A DNA stretch of 64,000 nt, taken from Hericium rajendrae. Taxonomy: Eukaryota > Basidiomycota > Agaricomycetes > Russulales > Hericiaceae. The stretch is from assembly GCA_033439255.1 (NCBI GenBank), contig CM065878.1:3658001-3722000 (forward strand). Direction: 5' to 3'. How positions within the stretch are numbered: the stretch's first letter is position 1; each line of letters opens with the position of its first letter. The position numbers and the translations under genes were made by a program. The notes below the pieces were generated by a model. It did no database searches, was not told the origin of the DNA, and was given only the letters and a program-made list of their open reading frames with translations. Below are positions 44,355 through 56,877 of the stretch, one piece after another.

Positions 44355-47335
44355 ATGACGGAAACTCCATCTACCTCGCGAGCCTCTCTAGATGTCCCGT
44401 CCAGCGGCCCTATACCCCAGTTTGATTTCAATCTCAAAATCCTTACAGACTCATACCTCAGTTTCTTTTCGGAAAGGTGCGTCCGATCATTACTCTTTGG
44501 TCTCTGACACCGTCATGAATCCTGTCTACTACTTTTCAGGAAACGGGTCGAGGAGGTCTAGTGAGTGACTGCTTCATTGAAGTCTTGTTGAGAAATCTAA
44601 TCTGACATCATAGCATCGACTCTCTCACCAAGCTTTACAAGAAAGTAAAGGCGATAGACTCGTATCTTGATGATAGGTCTGAGCTGAGCTCAACGCGTAA
44701 AGCGTGGAATGAAGTGAGGGACAATGTGGAACGAGGTGCGTTTTGCCTGGGCATGGCCAGGATATGCTGCTCATTAGGGACCCGCAGAGACACAAGCACG
44801 GCAGGCCTTCCTGAACACATTGTCTGTGGATGTATTGAATCCTCTCTCAGCTTTTCGGGTGCGTTCTGGTTCATCGAGCGTATCATGTTACTGACATCAA
44901 AGCTCAGGAGTCGCAAGACCGCACTCGGAAACGAATAAAGGAAGACCTGAAAGACTCGTCTACAGCGCACAATGAATTCGCAGAGGGCCAGTTGCCCAAG
45001 TTGAAGCGAACATATCTCAGGAAGTGTCAGGAATACGAGGTGCGTCGTCAAGACTTACATGTTACGGACATCTTGTCGATCTTTTCGGGATCGCAGGATT
45101 ACAAGGCAATGGCCACAGCGACCTCCCCAACGGCGCAGCCTGCAACCTCTTTCCAGGAATCGTTTGCTTCACCAAGAGACTTGAAACAGCAAATCCCATT
45201 GACGAAGTCCATCACCGGGCCACAGCCGCTCAGACCTCTCGAACGACGAGCTTCTGTGGGCGCGCCGGCAACCGCAATCGCTCTCCGTCCGGTTCAGGCG
45301 CTCTTTCTGACCTTGCACACCAAGGTGCGATAACATCAATGCTTATTGCCATAAGTAGTTAATCACGTCACAGGAAAGCGTCAGTTGAATCAGCTGATGA
45401 CATTCCTGGACAAAGCGGCAATGCTTCTGGAGGAAGCCGGAGTACGGAGAATTCTGTCAGGGCTGTACGGACTAAGCGCGAAGCTGAGGATGCAGGTCGG
45501 TAATTTACAGTGCACAACAATCAGGTGACTGATTCTCTGCACTAGACAAGGAATACCGTAAAGCAGTCCATTGGAACGAAACACTCCGATTGCGGAGAGC
45601 GAAAATTTTGGAAGCGGCATACCATGTGAGTGCTTTTGATTGTGCCGGATCTTGGAGTTTGACATGACTCTTTTTAAAGAGCTTGGAGCGATTCTTGTTA
45701 GAGGGCGCCGAGCTCGTCAAATCGGTATTGGTCAAGTACACCGACAACTCGATGTGCGTCATTCTCTCTCACATATCTGATTGCTGAAGAGGCTCACTGA
45801 TTTTCAGAGCAACATGCACAACTCTGACCGGGCTGGCAACTCATGCTCGATCTATGGTGGAGCTTATCTCCCCACAGAACGACACGAGCATACTATCCGC
45901 CAACATCCCCCGCTCTCTGGCCAACTCGATCCCCAAGCCTATTTTATACTACAATTATCAGGTCGGTGAATGTAGAGATCTTGTCTACGGCGTGAGCATG
46001 GTGGACTATGCCACTGCGCGTGGAGTCCCGGATGGCGAAATTCCGAAGATTATGCGGTTGTGCATTCAAGACATTGATGCCAGAGGTCTAGATTTCGAGG
46101 GTATCTATAGAGTAAGCACAAAGTCTCATTGATAGATAAGTGTCACAAATTAACCTTGAATTAGGTATCCGGCCGGCATGCCGTGGTTCAGGATGTAGGT
46201 TTATATATATATGTCTTTCTGATCACGTTTTAAAGCAAATTCTCTCCAGCTTCAACTACAGATCGAACGGAACGAGAACAAGTTCTCATTCAATCCAGTA
46301 ACCGACGATGTCTGTTCGGTAGCCTCCTACTGAAGGTGTGTCCTCACTTGGTTAATTCAAATGGAAATTCTAATGGCCAGCTCAGCTCTACCTGAGGGAA
46401 CTTCCTGAGCCAGTGTTCCGCTTCCCACTGGAGGAGAGGGTAAAGCACACCAAGGAATTAGGTATGTTAACTCTTTTGAATGAATGCTAAATAATCACAT
46501 TTCCTAATAGCAGGTCATGCATCCGAGAACTTCAAACAGCTGCGCTCCAAGATCCGGCGTCTACCTCCGATACACAGAGCTTCGCTGAAAGCATTGTTAG
46601 AGCATCTGTCTCGTGTTGCAGCTCATTCGGATAAGAACAAGATGGACGCGAAGAACTTGGCTATCGTCTTTGGCACCGTCATTTTTGGTGAAGATGAGAT
46701 ACCGACAGAGGGCATGGACCTTCTTCAATATCCAGTCCACCAAGGTACACTAGTTTTTTTCTGGTTTCTTCTTTGCGATACGGATTGACGAAATGGATGC
46801 AGGACTCGCTGATGGAAGACCTGATCAACAATGCTAATATTCTTTTCGATGATCGTGCGCCTCCTCCTTCGCCACCTCTACCGCCCGCACCAGCTGGCGA
46901 GCCTGTGCCGGTATACGACTACGGCTCTGCGCACACCCGCGTTACCAACGTTCCTTTCCCTTCTGAACAGGGACATTCACAACAGTCGTCTGAGAAGGAT
47001 TTCGCCCCGCCGCTACCGCCTCGTCCTCTTCAAAGCATCCACCCCGCCTCCCGCACGTACAACAACAACGGCAACGGCGGCAGTAATACAACGATGCAGC
47101 CCCTAAGGACCCCGGCGATTTTTCGCAGCCTGGTCCGGGCCTTCGACGCACATCACGGCGGGTTTCACCTTCGAAGTTAAGCACGAGAGGCGTTGCCCGC
47201 GCAAATAGCATGCATTCCGTGCCTTCTACCCCAACGTCGCCGCGCTCGCCGACGTCAGTTTCAGCATTCACAGATTCCATATCTGACCGGGCGAGCAGCA
47301 CGACGCCCCCAGACAGCTCTTTGGGACATTCGTAA
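44355..47335 (+). CDS. F-BAR and RhoGAP domain protein (Rgd1-like)
   Basis: Begins MTETPSTSRASLDVPSSGPI. An FCH/F-BAR domain follows: FDFNLKILTDSYLSFFSERK, EEVYIDSLTKLYKKVKAID, VDVLNPLSAF, then KEYRKAVHWNETLRLRRAKI and LEGAELVKSVLVKY. The RhoGAP domain reads YGVSMVDYATARGVPDGEIP, FEGIYRVSGRHAVVQD with the arginine finger in GIYRVSG, LLKLYLRELPEPVFRFPLEE, and KMDAKNLAIVFGTVIFG. A Pro/Ser-rich tail contains PPPSPPLPPAPAG and ends PDSSLGHS. Rgd1-type proteins switch off Rho3/Rho4 at membranes and shape polarity; that is family inference. The frame must shift near 45250-45290, at the exon start near 45373 and at 47100-47104, each fitting one missing base. Confidence 0.85.
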
Positions 47336-47632
47336 GCTTTTCTCTGGTTTCAATCTTTTTCATCTTGTTGGGCGTTTGGTCGCACTATTACGCTGTAATT
47401 CTTCATTCACGTCACCTTCTAATTCGGAGATACCAGACGGTTGTCTGTACGGTTGACGAACTGTTTTTCCTTTTTGTTTCTATGCGGCTATGTGTTGTAC
47501 AGACTTTATAATCATAACATGATCGCATGATGCGAATAACAGTGCAGTATGCAAGAATCAATGCGAAGATACCGTAAAGAAGCCAGAAGATGGGATATCT
47601 AGAAAATACGTGGGTATATGCCGTAGATCAAA
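47336..47632. other. Intergenic, converging genes
   Basis: 297 bp of AT-rich sequence holding two 3' ends. Confidence 0.4.
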
Positions 47633-50145
47633 TTATTCCGCGTAATAACTTTGCAGGGCCTCCTCATTGTCCATTTCTTCGTCAAAATCGTCATCATAAT
47701 GACGCCCTTCAGTCAGCTCTCTATGCCATTGTATCACGCGAGGATGGGCGACGACCCTGTCAGAGGAACGTCAGCGCAGCCATGGCGAGCTCGAGCAGTC
47801 ACATACTTTGCTGGATCAAAGTAAAGGACTTCAAGTGTCTCCATGCTGGTCGCACGCGAGAGCGCGACGTAAGCTATAAAAAGGGATTTAGTGAGTTAGA
47901 AAGCGTGCTACTCCCGGTCTCACAATGACTCACCTTGGCCCTTCTCGAAGATGCGCCGAAGATTGACTTTGACTCGCTGCAGCGTCTGTCCTTGTGACTT
48001 GTGTATGCTGAGTGCCCACGCAAGGATGAGCGGTACCTACAAACGGCTATCGTCAGATAGGTTGAACTCTGAAATCACAATGTCTGCTTGCCTGGAATCG
48101 GGTGGCTTCCGTCTCGCCTTGCCCATTGTCAACAGTGAACTCCTTCGGGTCGCAGAGAATGCCGCGTTCATAGCCTGGAAACTCTACGAGAGGCCAAACG
48201 ATGTCCTGCTTCCGAGCGGCGGCTGCGGCTGCGGCCGCGGCCGAGGGCTTTGCTTGTTCCCCTTCTATTTGAGCTATTTGCACCCCACGACTCTCGGCAT
48301 CGTGGTGATTCACGAATGCTACGACCTTGCCAACTGAACCATTGACCAATGAACCTTGTACAAGATTCTGACGACGGGCGTATTAGCATTAGTTCACGCA
48401 GAAGGCTGCTGTGCATTCACCTTGATTAACATTACTTGTGCCCCAACCTGGCGCAGATACTCATGTCTAAGACGAAACACCTCAGAATCGTGCTGATGAA
48501 CTTACCTTGAGGGTGATCTCCTTCTGCGCTATCAGGTGGCCCAACAATTTCTCCATCTTCTCGCGACCAATGCGTTGACCATTTGAATCTATGCCTGGGT
48601 AATCCTGCGACGTGTAGTTGTGGGCACGCTCGTTGATTCTGTTCAGACGAGTCATGTTTGCATGATCGACTTCCGCCCGGGTCGGAAAGCTAGAAATTGT
48701 GAGTCAAATCCATTGAAGATGATCATGCCTAACAAGCCTCACAGTTCCGTGGGCTCTATACCATCGTCGTACACGAGTGGTCGAGACAAATTTCTGAATT
48801 TATCAACTGCGTCGGGAGTTATTTGGCCAAACCGCATCGAATTCAGCATGTCGACGAAGACTGAGGGCGAGACATAGAATATGAGTTCTGCAAGACGTTG
48901 GCAACATTTCGATCTTACCTTTTTCTTTCTGACGGAAAACTCGCGTGAGAGTGATTGGTTTTCCTATGCAACGCTGCCAGGCTTCCGACTCAAAGGCAAA
49001 TGCCATGATCGTACTGTCTCCTCTGCGATCCGGGACTGGAGGCAGTTGACAGAAATCCCCAGAGAGGATAAGCTGCAAGTGATTTAGAAAACATTTCTCT
49101 ACTGTGGTCAGACACGTACCTGCATGTTGCCGAACGGACGGCCGTCATTCCTGACTTTACGTGCAATGTACTCCTGTATGGTCATGAGCATCTGGACTTC
49201 TATACATGCGCTTTACCCACCAGCTTTTGGAACAAAGCACCGTCGATCATTGAAACTTGGCGAAGATGTCAACAATGTCGAAGCCGCGAGGCTGAATGCA
49301 GACTTACTTTCATCAATAATGAGTGTTTTGGTGTAGCGCCATCGTTCACGAAGATCCTTTTTACCCAGTACCATGCCAGCGAGCTTTTCAGCGCCCTCTT
49401 TCCCGAGGCCAATACCAGCCCAGGAGTGAAGCGTGGTTCCGCCGATGTTCACGGACGCTATACCAGTTGAAGCAGTGATGGCGAAACGATGACCTTGCGC
49501 CTTCTTCAACATTGTTATGATCTCACGCAGCAGGACTGACTTCCCAGTTCCTTGGATACAAGACATGATAAACGATGATTCAAGTGCAAGTAACGATCAT
49601 CACTAACCGGCTGAACCAGTGAAAAACACGCTCCCGCCCGACTTTACCAATTGTAATATGTGTAATTGTTCTGGTGACAAGACGACAGGTGGTCTCTGCA
49701 CTTCGATAAGTGGCTGTGATGCTGAGGACGTGCTCGGACCGGGTGTCGCGCATTCACTCGGGGTTTGAGTCTCATGAGAAAGTACAGCAGGTTGAGCAGA
49801 GTCGGCGGAGTTGGTACCATTCTGACCTTGAGGTCGAGAATCCGTTGTGCCGCTAATCATATTGTAGGGCCCAAGCCAATCTTCCGCGGCTCTCAAGGAC
49901 GTGAAGCTCTTGTGAATGGATCCTGGGTGTCTCGCGGTCTGCCGAAGGAGTCGAAACGATCCACCTATGAGATGTATAAAAGTTGACGTACATTTTCTTT
50001 GCACTAGGACCACTGCTTCAGTGACTGTCGCGCATGCCATTCATGATCCGAGACTTACCTCATCCCATGAGTTGTATATCTGGGGTCCCTCTCGTCCTAC
50101 CTTGACGGCATAATACTTGCGGCTTGCTTTCGGCATAGGCTGCAT
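47633..50145 (-). CDS. Pif1-family DNA helicase with N-terminal RNase H1-like hybrid-binding (Cauli_VI) domain
   Basis: The first exon and a 12-nt exon (49992-50003) join to read [20 protein letters not shown], then [20 protein letters not shown], then AAEDWL. This is the fold-defining pattern of the RNase H1 N-terminal (caulimovirus VI-type) domain, which binds RNA:DNA hybrid or dsRNA. A Ser/Thr-rich linker follows, then a Pif1 core: [18 protein letters not shown] (motif I), [20 protein letters not shown] (Ia), [17 protein letters not shown] (II), [13 protein letters not shown] (III), a long insert with an alanine run, [15 protein letters not shown] (V) and [20 protein letters not shown] (VI). 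Pif1 helicases unwind 5' to 3' at stalled forks, G4 DNA and RNA:DNA hybrids. Starts at 50145 or 50136 are in frame. The gene looks intact. Confidence 0.88.
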
Positions 50146-50406
50146 AGACGATTGGTTCTAGGCTGTTCTAGGTTCTCGCGCGATTCAAATCAAAAGTAGC
50201 ATAGATGCGTTCAGCAAAATGAAGAGAGCTTCTTCTAAAAGAATATGAGAACTAAGGAGGGAAAAGAGCAAAGCAGGCGACTCACATTGTTAGGGCGTCA
50301 ATTAAAGCAGCCGGTAGTCTCCCGTCCCAGTTCGAGATGTGGACGCGCATGACTAAGCAAGCCAAGACTCGCGAAATTCAAAGCATTCGTGCAAGTCGAC
50401 AATTTC
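50146..50406. promoter_or_regulatory. Bidirectional promoter, Pif1-type helicase / WRN-type exonuclease
   Basis: 261 bp between divergent starts. Co-expression of the two DNA-processing genes is a reasonable inference from this spacing alone. Confidence 0.45.
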
Positions 50407-51442
50407 ATGGCTCGTCTGGTCCAGAATCCACCGAAATTTCCTTTCGACCAGCCACAACCGACGACACTATACGACTGGCGAAAGGTCTTTCCACATACCC
50501 AGCAAGTATATCCGGACGATCGATGATGCAGAGCGTGAGCTGAATCACATTATCGGCCTACGCCCGCACGCCGTAGTTGGGTTCGACCTTGAATGGCGCC
50601 CATCGTTCGCGAAGGGTAGGAAGGAGAATCCGGTGGCTCTTGTCCAACTTGCTTTCGAAGAGGTGATATTGCTGATTCAGGTCAGCGCCATGCGAGGTAT
50701 CTCCAGGTCCTGCCGGTGCAGATATCATGCAAGCGAATATTCTTGCCTTTACAGGTTCCTTCCCGCAGATACTTCATACATTTCTTGAGAGTTCCAATGC
50801 AATCAAGGTCGGCGTCGCAATACAGAGTAATGGCACATATCGGTCCGGTTTATCTGGATTTAATTGTGGCGTTCATTAGATGATTGCAAGAAGCTCTTCA
50901 AAAATTTCGGAGTTTCAGTGCGCGGCTGCGTTGACCTGTCACTTCTGGCGCGTTCAGTGGATTCTCGGTGGAAGGGCAGCTACAAAGCCTCGGTAGGATT
51001 GGCCCGCCTGTGCTCCATATATTGGACAAGTTGATGCCGAAGGGACGCGTCAAAAGTAGCAATTGGGAAGCCTTTCTCACTGAGCACCAACAGAATTGTG
51101 AGCGTCCTTCCCCTGGTTCATTTTCATACCTTCATGTGTCACCTTGAAGATGCAGCAAATGACTGCCAGTCAAGCTTAATTGTTTACTACAAATTGCTAG
51201 CCAGGACAATGATCACGTATCCCGAGCCAGTCGACGAATTCTGGACCTTTGACTCAGTCCATGGAGTTAATCGTGACCCGCATGGGCGTCCTTGGTTCCC
51301 GTTCAATCCCTATTACGACCCAGGCCCTCCACCGATGCCAAAAGCGATTGAACCGGATGCGGTAGGCGGGGACAACTCCAGGTCATCAAGCCCAACAGCT
51401 GTCGAATGGGACGATATTCAAGCTTGTAGCATACGAGGCTGA
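50407..51442 (+). CDS. 3'-5' exonuclease, WRN/DnaQ-like
   Basis: Starts MARLVQNPPKFPFDQPQPTT. Exonuclease motifs: VVGFDLEWRPSF (Exo I, DxE), AIKVGVAIQNDCKKLF (Exo II, split by the intron ending in attag before 50880), and DAANDCQSSLIVYYKLL (Exo III, D-x3-D pattern with Tyr). Between them lie VDLSLLARSVDSRWK and GLARLCSIY. There is no helicase domain, as in plant WEX and other stand-alone WRN exonucleases that trim recessed 3' ends. The C-terminus is Pro/Asp-rich. Two frame shifts are needed: at 50506-50512 (TA-run, before IRTIDDAERELN) and at 51019-51023 (one missing T, before LDKLMPKGR). Confidence 0.82.
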
Positions 51443-52092
51443 CTGACTTTGAACGGTACGTTTGCATTGCCATCAGCTGTTCCCGTTAATTAATTGGAGA
51501 GAGGGATGCAAAATGCAGGATCATTGACTTTTGAGTGCCTTAGGTGATTTTCTTTTCTTCTGTCTTTATTAGCCCCAAACTCCGATACCTCAGTGATGTC
51601 CGCGATCGTTAGCAGATATCTCGCAGCAACGCTTTCCATGATAGAGACAACCATGTAAACCACGTTACGACAGCCATCAGTGCAACTGTAGAGAGATACC
51701 GGTCCTACACAGCTCGATTGATCTTTATCATGTACTCTTGCTCACGCTCAATCGAATATATTCATTCACTCGGATTACAGCCTGGCATCTTGCATCCTAT
51801 ACCACATTACACTCAGTACATTTACGTGCGTGCTGCATACATGTAACATAAGTACTCAGGCGGGCCCTTGCATGTTGCATGCGGTTGGGCGTCTGCAAGT
51901 CTGATGATCCCGAGCGCCCGAAGACCTCCGAGGTCGCGATAGCCGTTCTTCCGCGAATAGGCGCGCCTTTCTGGTGGCATCTGTACGATCATAAGTACAA
52001 ATTCGCTTTGCGACAGCAACCAGTGCCTCATGCATCTTTAACGACAAGACGAATCGACAGAGGGACGCGTTATCGGCAGCAAGATGTTACCT
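51443..52092. other. Intergenic
   Basis: About 0.65 kb without coding signal. Confidence 0.4.
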
Positions 52093-54059
52093 ATGGGCCG
52101 CAGGAAGAACGGCATTCACCCATTTCATACCATTCCTGTCGCGTTGTGGACGTTAGGGTTTGCCTTCCGGGGATGCGCGAAACAGCCTTCTTTTCTCGAG
52201 CAGGTGAGTCGCAACCAGTCTTCTCTCCGATCCGATAGTTGAGCATTCGTCAGAGTTTTTTCTTCGACTGGAACACGCCTGGAACTGGCACTCCAATACC
52301 TGTCACAGGTGAGTTAACAATCGCGACTTTTGTGAGAAATCTGAGTCGAATACAGCTCGCAAATGCAGGACAATGTGATACCTTACATATCACCTGGGAG
52401 AGGGGCACAGCAACCGGGTATGTTCGGTCATTCTCGTTATGATCCTTACTGACTTCGAATGCCCGGTTCTCATCAGCCCAAATCCTACAGCACCATATTT
52501 TCTGCAGGTCTATACATCGTACGCCATTTGCTTGACTCCCCAGTAATTCATGTTGAGATCTTCTTCAGCACGTTCATTGTACCATTCGTGATCGAGGCAG
52601 GGTCGGGGACGACCTTCGTGCGTGCTTCCTGAAATAGCCCTGACGTCAGATGCTGATGGAACACAGGATTGGCCTGTTCCGTTCATTCCTGGTACACAGG
52701 TGAACTATTCTGATTACGGTCTTTACTACTATCATGTTGACGAGCAATGTCTTCTAGTATCAAATGTGCATGGTAGGCTTGCCTCTTCTCGCCCGGCCCT
52801 TCATCTTCACATCAATCATATACTATAGTTCGACAAGAACGGCGTCACTGGCGGCTGCCAGGGAATGTATACCGTGATACCATCGTCAACTACATCCTGT
52901 ACTAATCTTACATATCCCGCCGGAGCACTTGATGTACAAGGCACTGTCGACAGCGGTCCGCTGTCGCAATATGGCTGGATAGATCAAGTGCGCTTTTTCA
53001 TCTGTCAGGTATCCTTGACACCTCTGACAACGGTCTAGTGTACAGATATCTCTGTCTTACCCAAAAATGGGACGCCTCCATATACCTTGACGGTCGCACC
53101 CGCCCTTCATCCACCTTTGAACATCACATCCAGTTCCAATGATCCGATGAATTGGACGGTTTCGTTGGTTCGTCCCGCTCACTATGTTCTGTATACATGT
53201 CGTAATGTTTCGCTCCAGTCTTGGGGTTTCCCGTTCTTCATATCCGTCGCCGATTCTCAAGGCAACTCGTGGTCGCAAGGGCCTCTCCACAGCGGTGAAA
53301 ACGGGCCTACCAAATGCTTGGATCTAGACGCCAGGTATCGCATGACCTTTGCACCTACATTCTCACATTGCTGACCTCTCTCATAGTGGAGATAGCAAGA
53401 AATCAACAGCAACAGCACCCATTATCGGCTCCGCAATAGGAGGCGCCGTCGGCGGCACTCTACTCGGCATCCTGGGAGCGTTCCTGTACATCCGCCGCCG
53501 ACGATTTTCCAGCTATCGACAACCGCGGCAAGACTCGTACCTGTCCGAGCCTCCGCTGGGCCACTACGACCCGGGCACCGCCCTCAGCCTCGATGCACAA
53601 CCACTGGCGGCCACCCACGCGCGCCTGGAACCTTCCGCGAGCAGCCGCAGCACCGACGCGTACACCATCGAGCCCTTCACGATGCCTCCACACGCGGACA
53701 GCCTCTCGCGCGCGGCGACGCTGGAGGCGCCGATATCTCCCTATGCGCCCGCAACGCAACGCACGCCGACAACGCCTTCTGTGGGCCCGACCTCGCTGAC
53801 CTCGTCATCGGAGCCAGCGCAGACCCCCGGCGCGCGCGAGGGCCCGCAGGTCTACGTCGTGCACCACGACGGCGGGCGGCCGCCCGTAACGGTCTATACC
53901 GAGCACGGCGCGTTGGTGACGGAGCTGCCGCCGCAGTACGTGGACAACAGGCAGGAGCGGCCACCCTTGCAGCAGCGGCGGCAGCCAGGGACGGTGCCGC
54001 GGAAGGCCCGGCGGGGACAGAGCGACTCAGAGGGAGGCTCGCGGTCGCAGCTACCTTGA
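52093..54059 (+). CDS. Single-pass surface protein with Ser/Pro-rich cytoplasmic tail, unknown function
   Basis: A likely start at 52093 gives an N-terminus with a hydrophobic stretch, HTIPVALWTLGFAFRGCA, that could be a signal peptide. A 35-nt intron (52204-52238) leads to SFFFDWNTPGTGTPIPVT. The ectodomain has several Cys and N-glycosylation sites (QCDTLHITW, TTSCTNLTYPAGAL, LNITSSSNDPMNWTVSL, VLYTCRNVSLQSWGFPF). One transmembrane helix, APIIGSAIGGAVGGTLLGIL, is followed by a basic stop (YIRRRRF) and a 200-residue tail ending GGSRSQLP. This layout is common in Agaricomycetes and often expanded; it could be a wall sensor, but no domain is recognised. Exon limits between 52300 and 53050 are approximate. 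Confidence 0.65.
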
Positions 54060-54304
54060 GGGATATGTATATTTTCGTGATGTATACCCATTTCACTGTG
54101 ATCTTCCGGTCTTTCAGGGAACGCTCTTTGACATACCCTTTCCCCATGGCCTTCTTTTATAGACCAATTGGTTTTGGCTTGGTCTTCTTGTAGGACAGAC
54201 GCTCGCCATATCTATCGTTTGCGGATCTAGTCGCTGTCATATGCTACTTTCACTGGTTGATCGGGCGTCGCTCATTTCGTCGTAATTATTGTAGCAGGGG
54301 TTAT

Positions 54305-54384
54305 ACCAAGGTTATACAACACGGACCAAGGTTATACAGTACGGACCAAGGTTATACAGTACGGACCAAGGTTATACAGCACGG
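54305..54384. repeat. Four tandem copies of a 20-bp unit
   Basis: Unit ACCAAGGTTATACAGTACGG, four copies with no spacer; copies 1 and 4 differ at one or two positions. It lies between convergent 3' ends. Confidence 0.95.
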
Positions 54385-54403
54385 AATGGTACACATAGAT
54401 ACC

Positions 54404-56151
54404 TCAACACACGCCAATCGGACATGGTCTCCATCCATCGGCTGCGGATAGTAGCCGCCAGCCTTCCGGCAACATAGCGATGTCCATGTCCTCAGATATG
54501 AATGTCGTTAAAGGCGGAGCCACGGTTGCCGTACTCCCATTGACATCCCCGGTTGGGCTCGCCGTGCGAATAGAAAGCAATGTCCTGAGCCGCTCGTCCA
54601 TGACATCGATATTGCTCTCGTCCCATTGCTGCTCATGGTGTTAATTAAAAACTTCTTGAGATCGATGCACAGTAGACAAGGCTCACCGACGACGGAACAC
54701 TCGACTCGTTGATGATGACGTTGCCGACTGCGGCGAAATGTGCGTCAGACGCACATAAGGCCTTGAACAACGCATGCGCTCTGAGAAGCAATGAATGAGA
54801 CGAGTACTCATCGCAAACGAACATCGACTTACGCAGGCATTGATTTTGCGGTTTCCGCGATACGCGGCCCCAGCCCGTTTGCGAGCAAAAGAAAGGCGTC
54901 ATCCTTGTACGGGTAGTCGCCAGACACACTATCTTTCGCCTCCGTGCGACTCATGAACCACATCGCCCAGCTCGCGAGACACATGTCGTACGATGCGTCT
55001 CTCTGCGATTCGGGTGCACCTTGTACATCGTAGGAGTCGGGCTCGGCGACGAGGTAAGAAATAACGCGATGGACGAGAATTGAGGGCAGTGCCCGGTGAT
55101 GCGATGATCAGATGGTCGAGAAGAGTCGACCACAGCGCGAGAGACGACTGAGGTGGAAGAAGCGACCCCTTCAGTGGTGCTCGTTTCCTGTAAATGCAGC
55201 ATGAGCATGGACAATAGGACACCACCACGCCATTGAAAACGCGCACTTTTTCGATACGGGCACCAGAACCCCCTTCTCCAGCAACGCATCGCAGAGCCGC
55301 TCCAGCGCCCACCGCTCCTTCCGATCACCCTCATCGAGCACATCGTCATAAGCCCCACTGAGCGCCCAGTCTGCCTCGCCCTCGCTCGCAGCGACACTCG
55401 CGGAGACGGTCGCCTCCGCGACCCAGCGCTCGACATCGCGGACGAGCCTCGCGATGTCCGCGCGGTACTGTGTGACCAGCGACGCGTCGCGCGTCGTCAG
55501 CTTCAGCAGGGACTTGTACTGCTTCAGCGCGGGGACGAGCGGGCGGAGCGCGAGCGGCGGCGCGGCGTCCACGGACGGGTTGAGCGTCGGAGGAAGTAGT
55601 GGTGCAGCAGCCAGGTCATCGACTGCGCGGATCAGTCAAAAGACGAGTTTGAGGACTTGTGAGAGCGCGCACCTCGCGTTTGCGGCCTCGCGGAGCAGCT
55701 CGAGGCTCGGGAGGTCCTCATGCGTCGCGGCGTGGCGGAGCTCGACCAGCCATGCGGGGAGCCGAGCTGTGCGGCGATGGACGAGATGGATCTGGCGTAC
55801 GCGCCGACCTGCAGAGGGTCCACCAGGCCGTTGACGAGGCGGATGACAGCCGCTGCGTAGCTCTGGCGCAGCGACAGCGTGGAGGTGGAGGCCGCGGGCT
55901 GCTGGGCGTTATCTTGCAGGCGGGCGACCAGAGCGCGAGGAGCGACTCGAGGGCATGGGGGAGGGTGGTGATGGCTTTCCATGCTGAGAGCTTTGGGGAT
56001 GAGATGGATGGATGTGTGGGAGACGATGAGATGCTCACTCGATGGACGGCGAGAATTTTTGCGTCCCAGTCCTTTCGTCGCTGTAGACCCAGGAACAAAG
56101 CTGGTCGAGCTCAGCCAGGGATGCCCATGGGGTGCGACGGGGAAGCCTCAT
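54404..56151 (-). CDS. LAS1: LAS1-like pre-rRNA processing protein
   Basis: Starts MRLPRRTPWASLAELDQLCS, the usual Las1 N-terminus. Further landmarks are LSAWKAITTLPHALESLLAL, SYAAAVIRLVNGLVDPLQ, WLVELRHAATHEDLPSLELL (with the RHxxTH catalytic motif of the HEPN nuclease) and VPALKQYKSLLKLTTRDASL, then the C-terminal MLPEGWRLLSAADGWRPCPIGVC. Las1 is the endonuclease that cuts ITS2 of pre-rRNA together with Grc3. A divergent upstream ATG in a short reading frame is ignored because the conserved protein begins at 56151. Two one-base deletions must be assumed: near 56073 (SDE to KDWDAKIL) and near 55760 (just before LPAWLVELRH). Confidence 0.9.
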
Positions 56152-56877
56152 CTGTCAGAAAGGACTGAAAATGTTTTGCACCTCGAGGGTAGAGGTGAAG
56201 TTTGCGTTGGACATTGTTGTCTTCCAAGACGGCTCTATTCAATACCTCTGGAGGTGCGACACTCATATCATGCATCTCACAATCTTAGGCCACAAATAAT
56301 GAATGATCAAAATCACTTGTATTGCTGGTCTAACAGCATGTCTAAATACTACAGAAGGGGAATGTCCGAGCCGCATAGTCAAGCATTCTCCATTCCGCCG
56401 ACCCGAAGGAAACGACGGACGCAAGAGCTGGAGAGCGCTCCGGCTTAGTTGGGCTCTATCTAGTCCATCTCCCGTACCGAGCATACCCCAAGCTACACAG
56501 CAGGCAGAGAGTTGCTTCACGACGAACGCGAAGCCGTGGTGAGGGTGTTGAGTTATGAGAAAAAATCAATTGGCGCCGACAATGTCGAGGTTATGGGCGG
56601 CGGCCCACGGGCCGGGCTGGGCCGCGTCTAGGCGCCCTCCAAGAGAGCGAGACGCGGAAGCTTGGTGGTGATGTCCATATGGTGTTCCGTCATAGTCTCC
56701 CACAGGAGAAAGGGTCGGATGAGGCAGAGGTCAGAGTCGATCTCTGACGCGTATCGTACGCCGTAGATTACCCTTTGGTCGTTCCCCTCCGTCGCCCGTA
56801 TATAAACCAGCATGCTTTCACGCCTCCGGGCCATTTCTACGCACCTCCGAGGCGCAACATCCACAGGAGCACGAACC
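56152..56877. promoter_or_regulatory. Divergent region, LAS1 / dienelactone hydrolase
   Basis: No gene is supported in this 0.73 kb. It contains the TATA box listed separately. Confidence 0.4.
56799..56806 (+). promoter_or_regulatory. TATA box of the dienelactone hydrolase gene
   Basis: TATATAAA, 72 nt upstream of the chosen start. An in-frame ATG at 56812 is only 6 nt downstream, too close to be transcribed from this box, so it decides the start codon. Confidence 0.65.
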
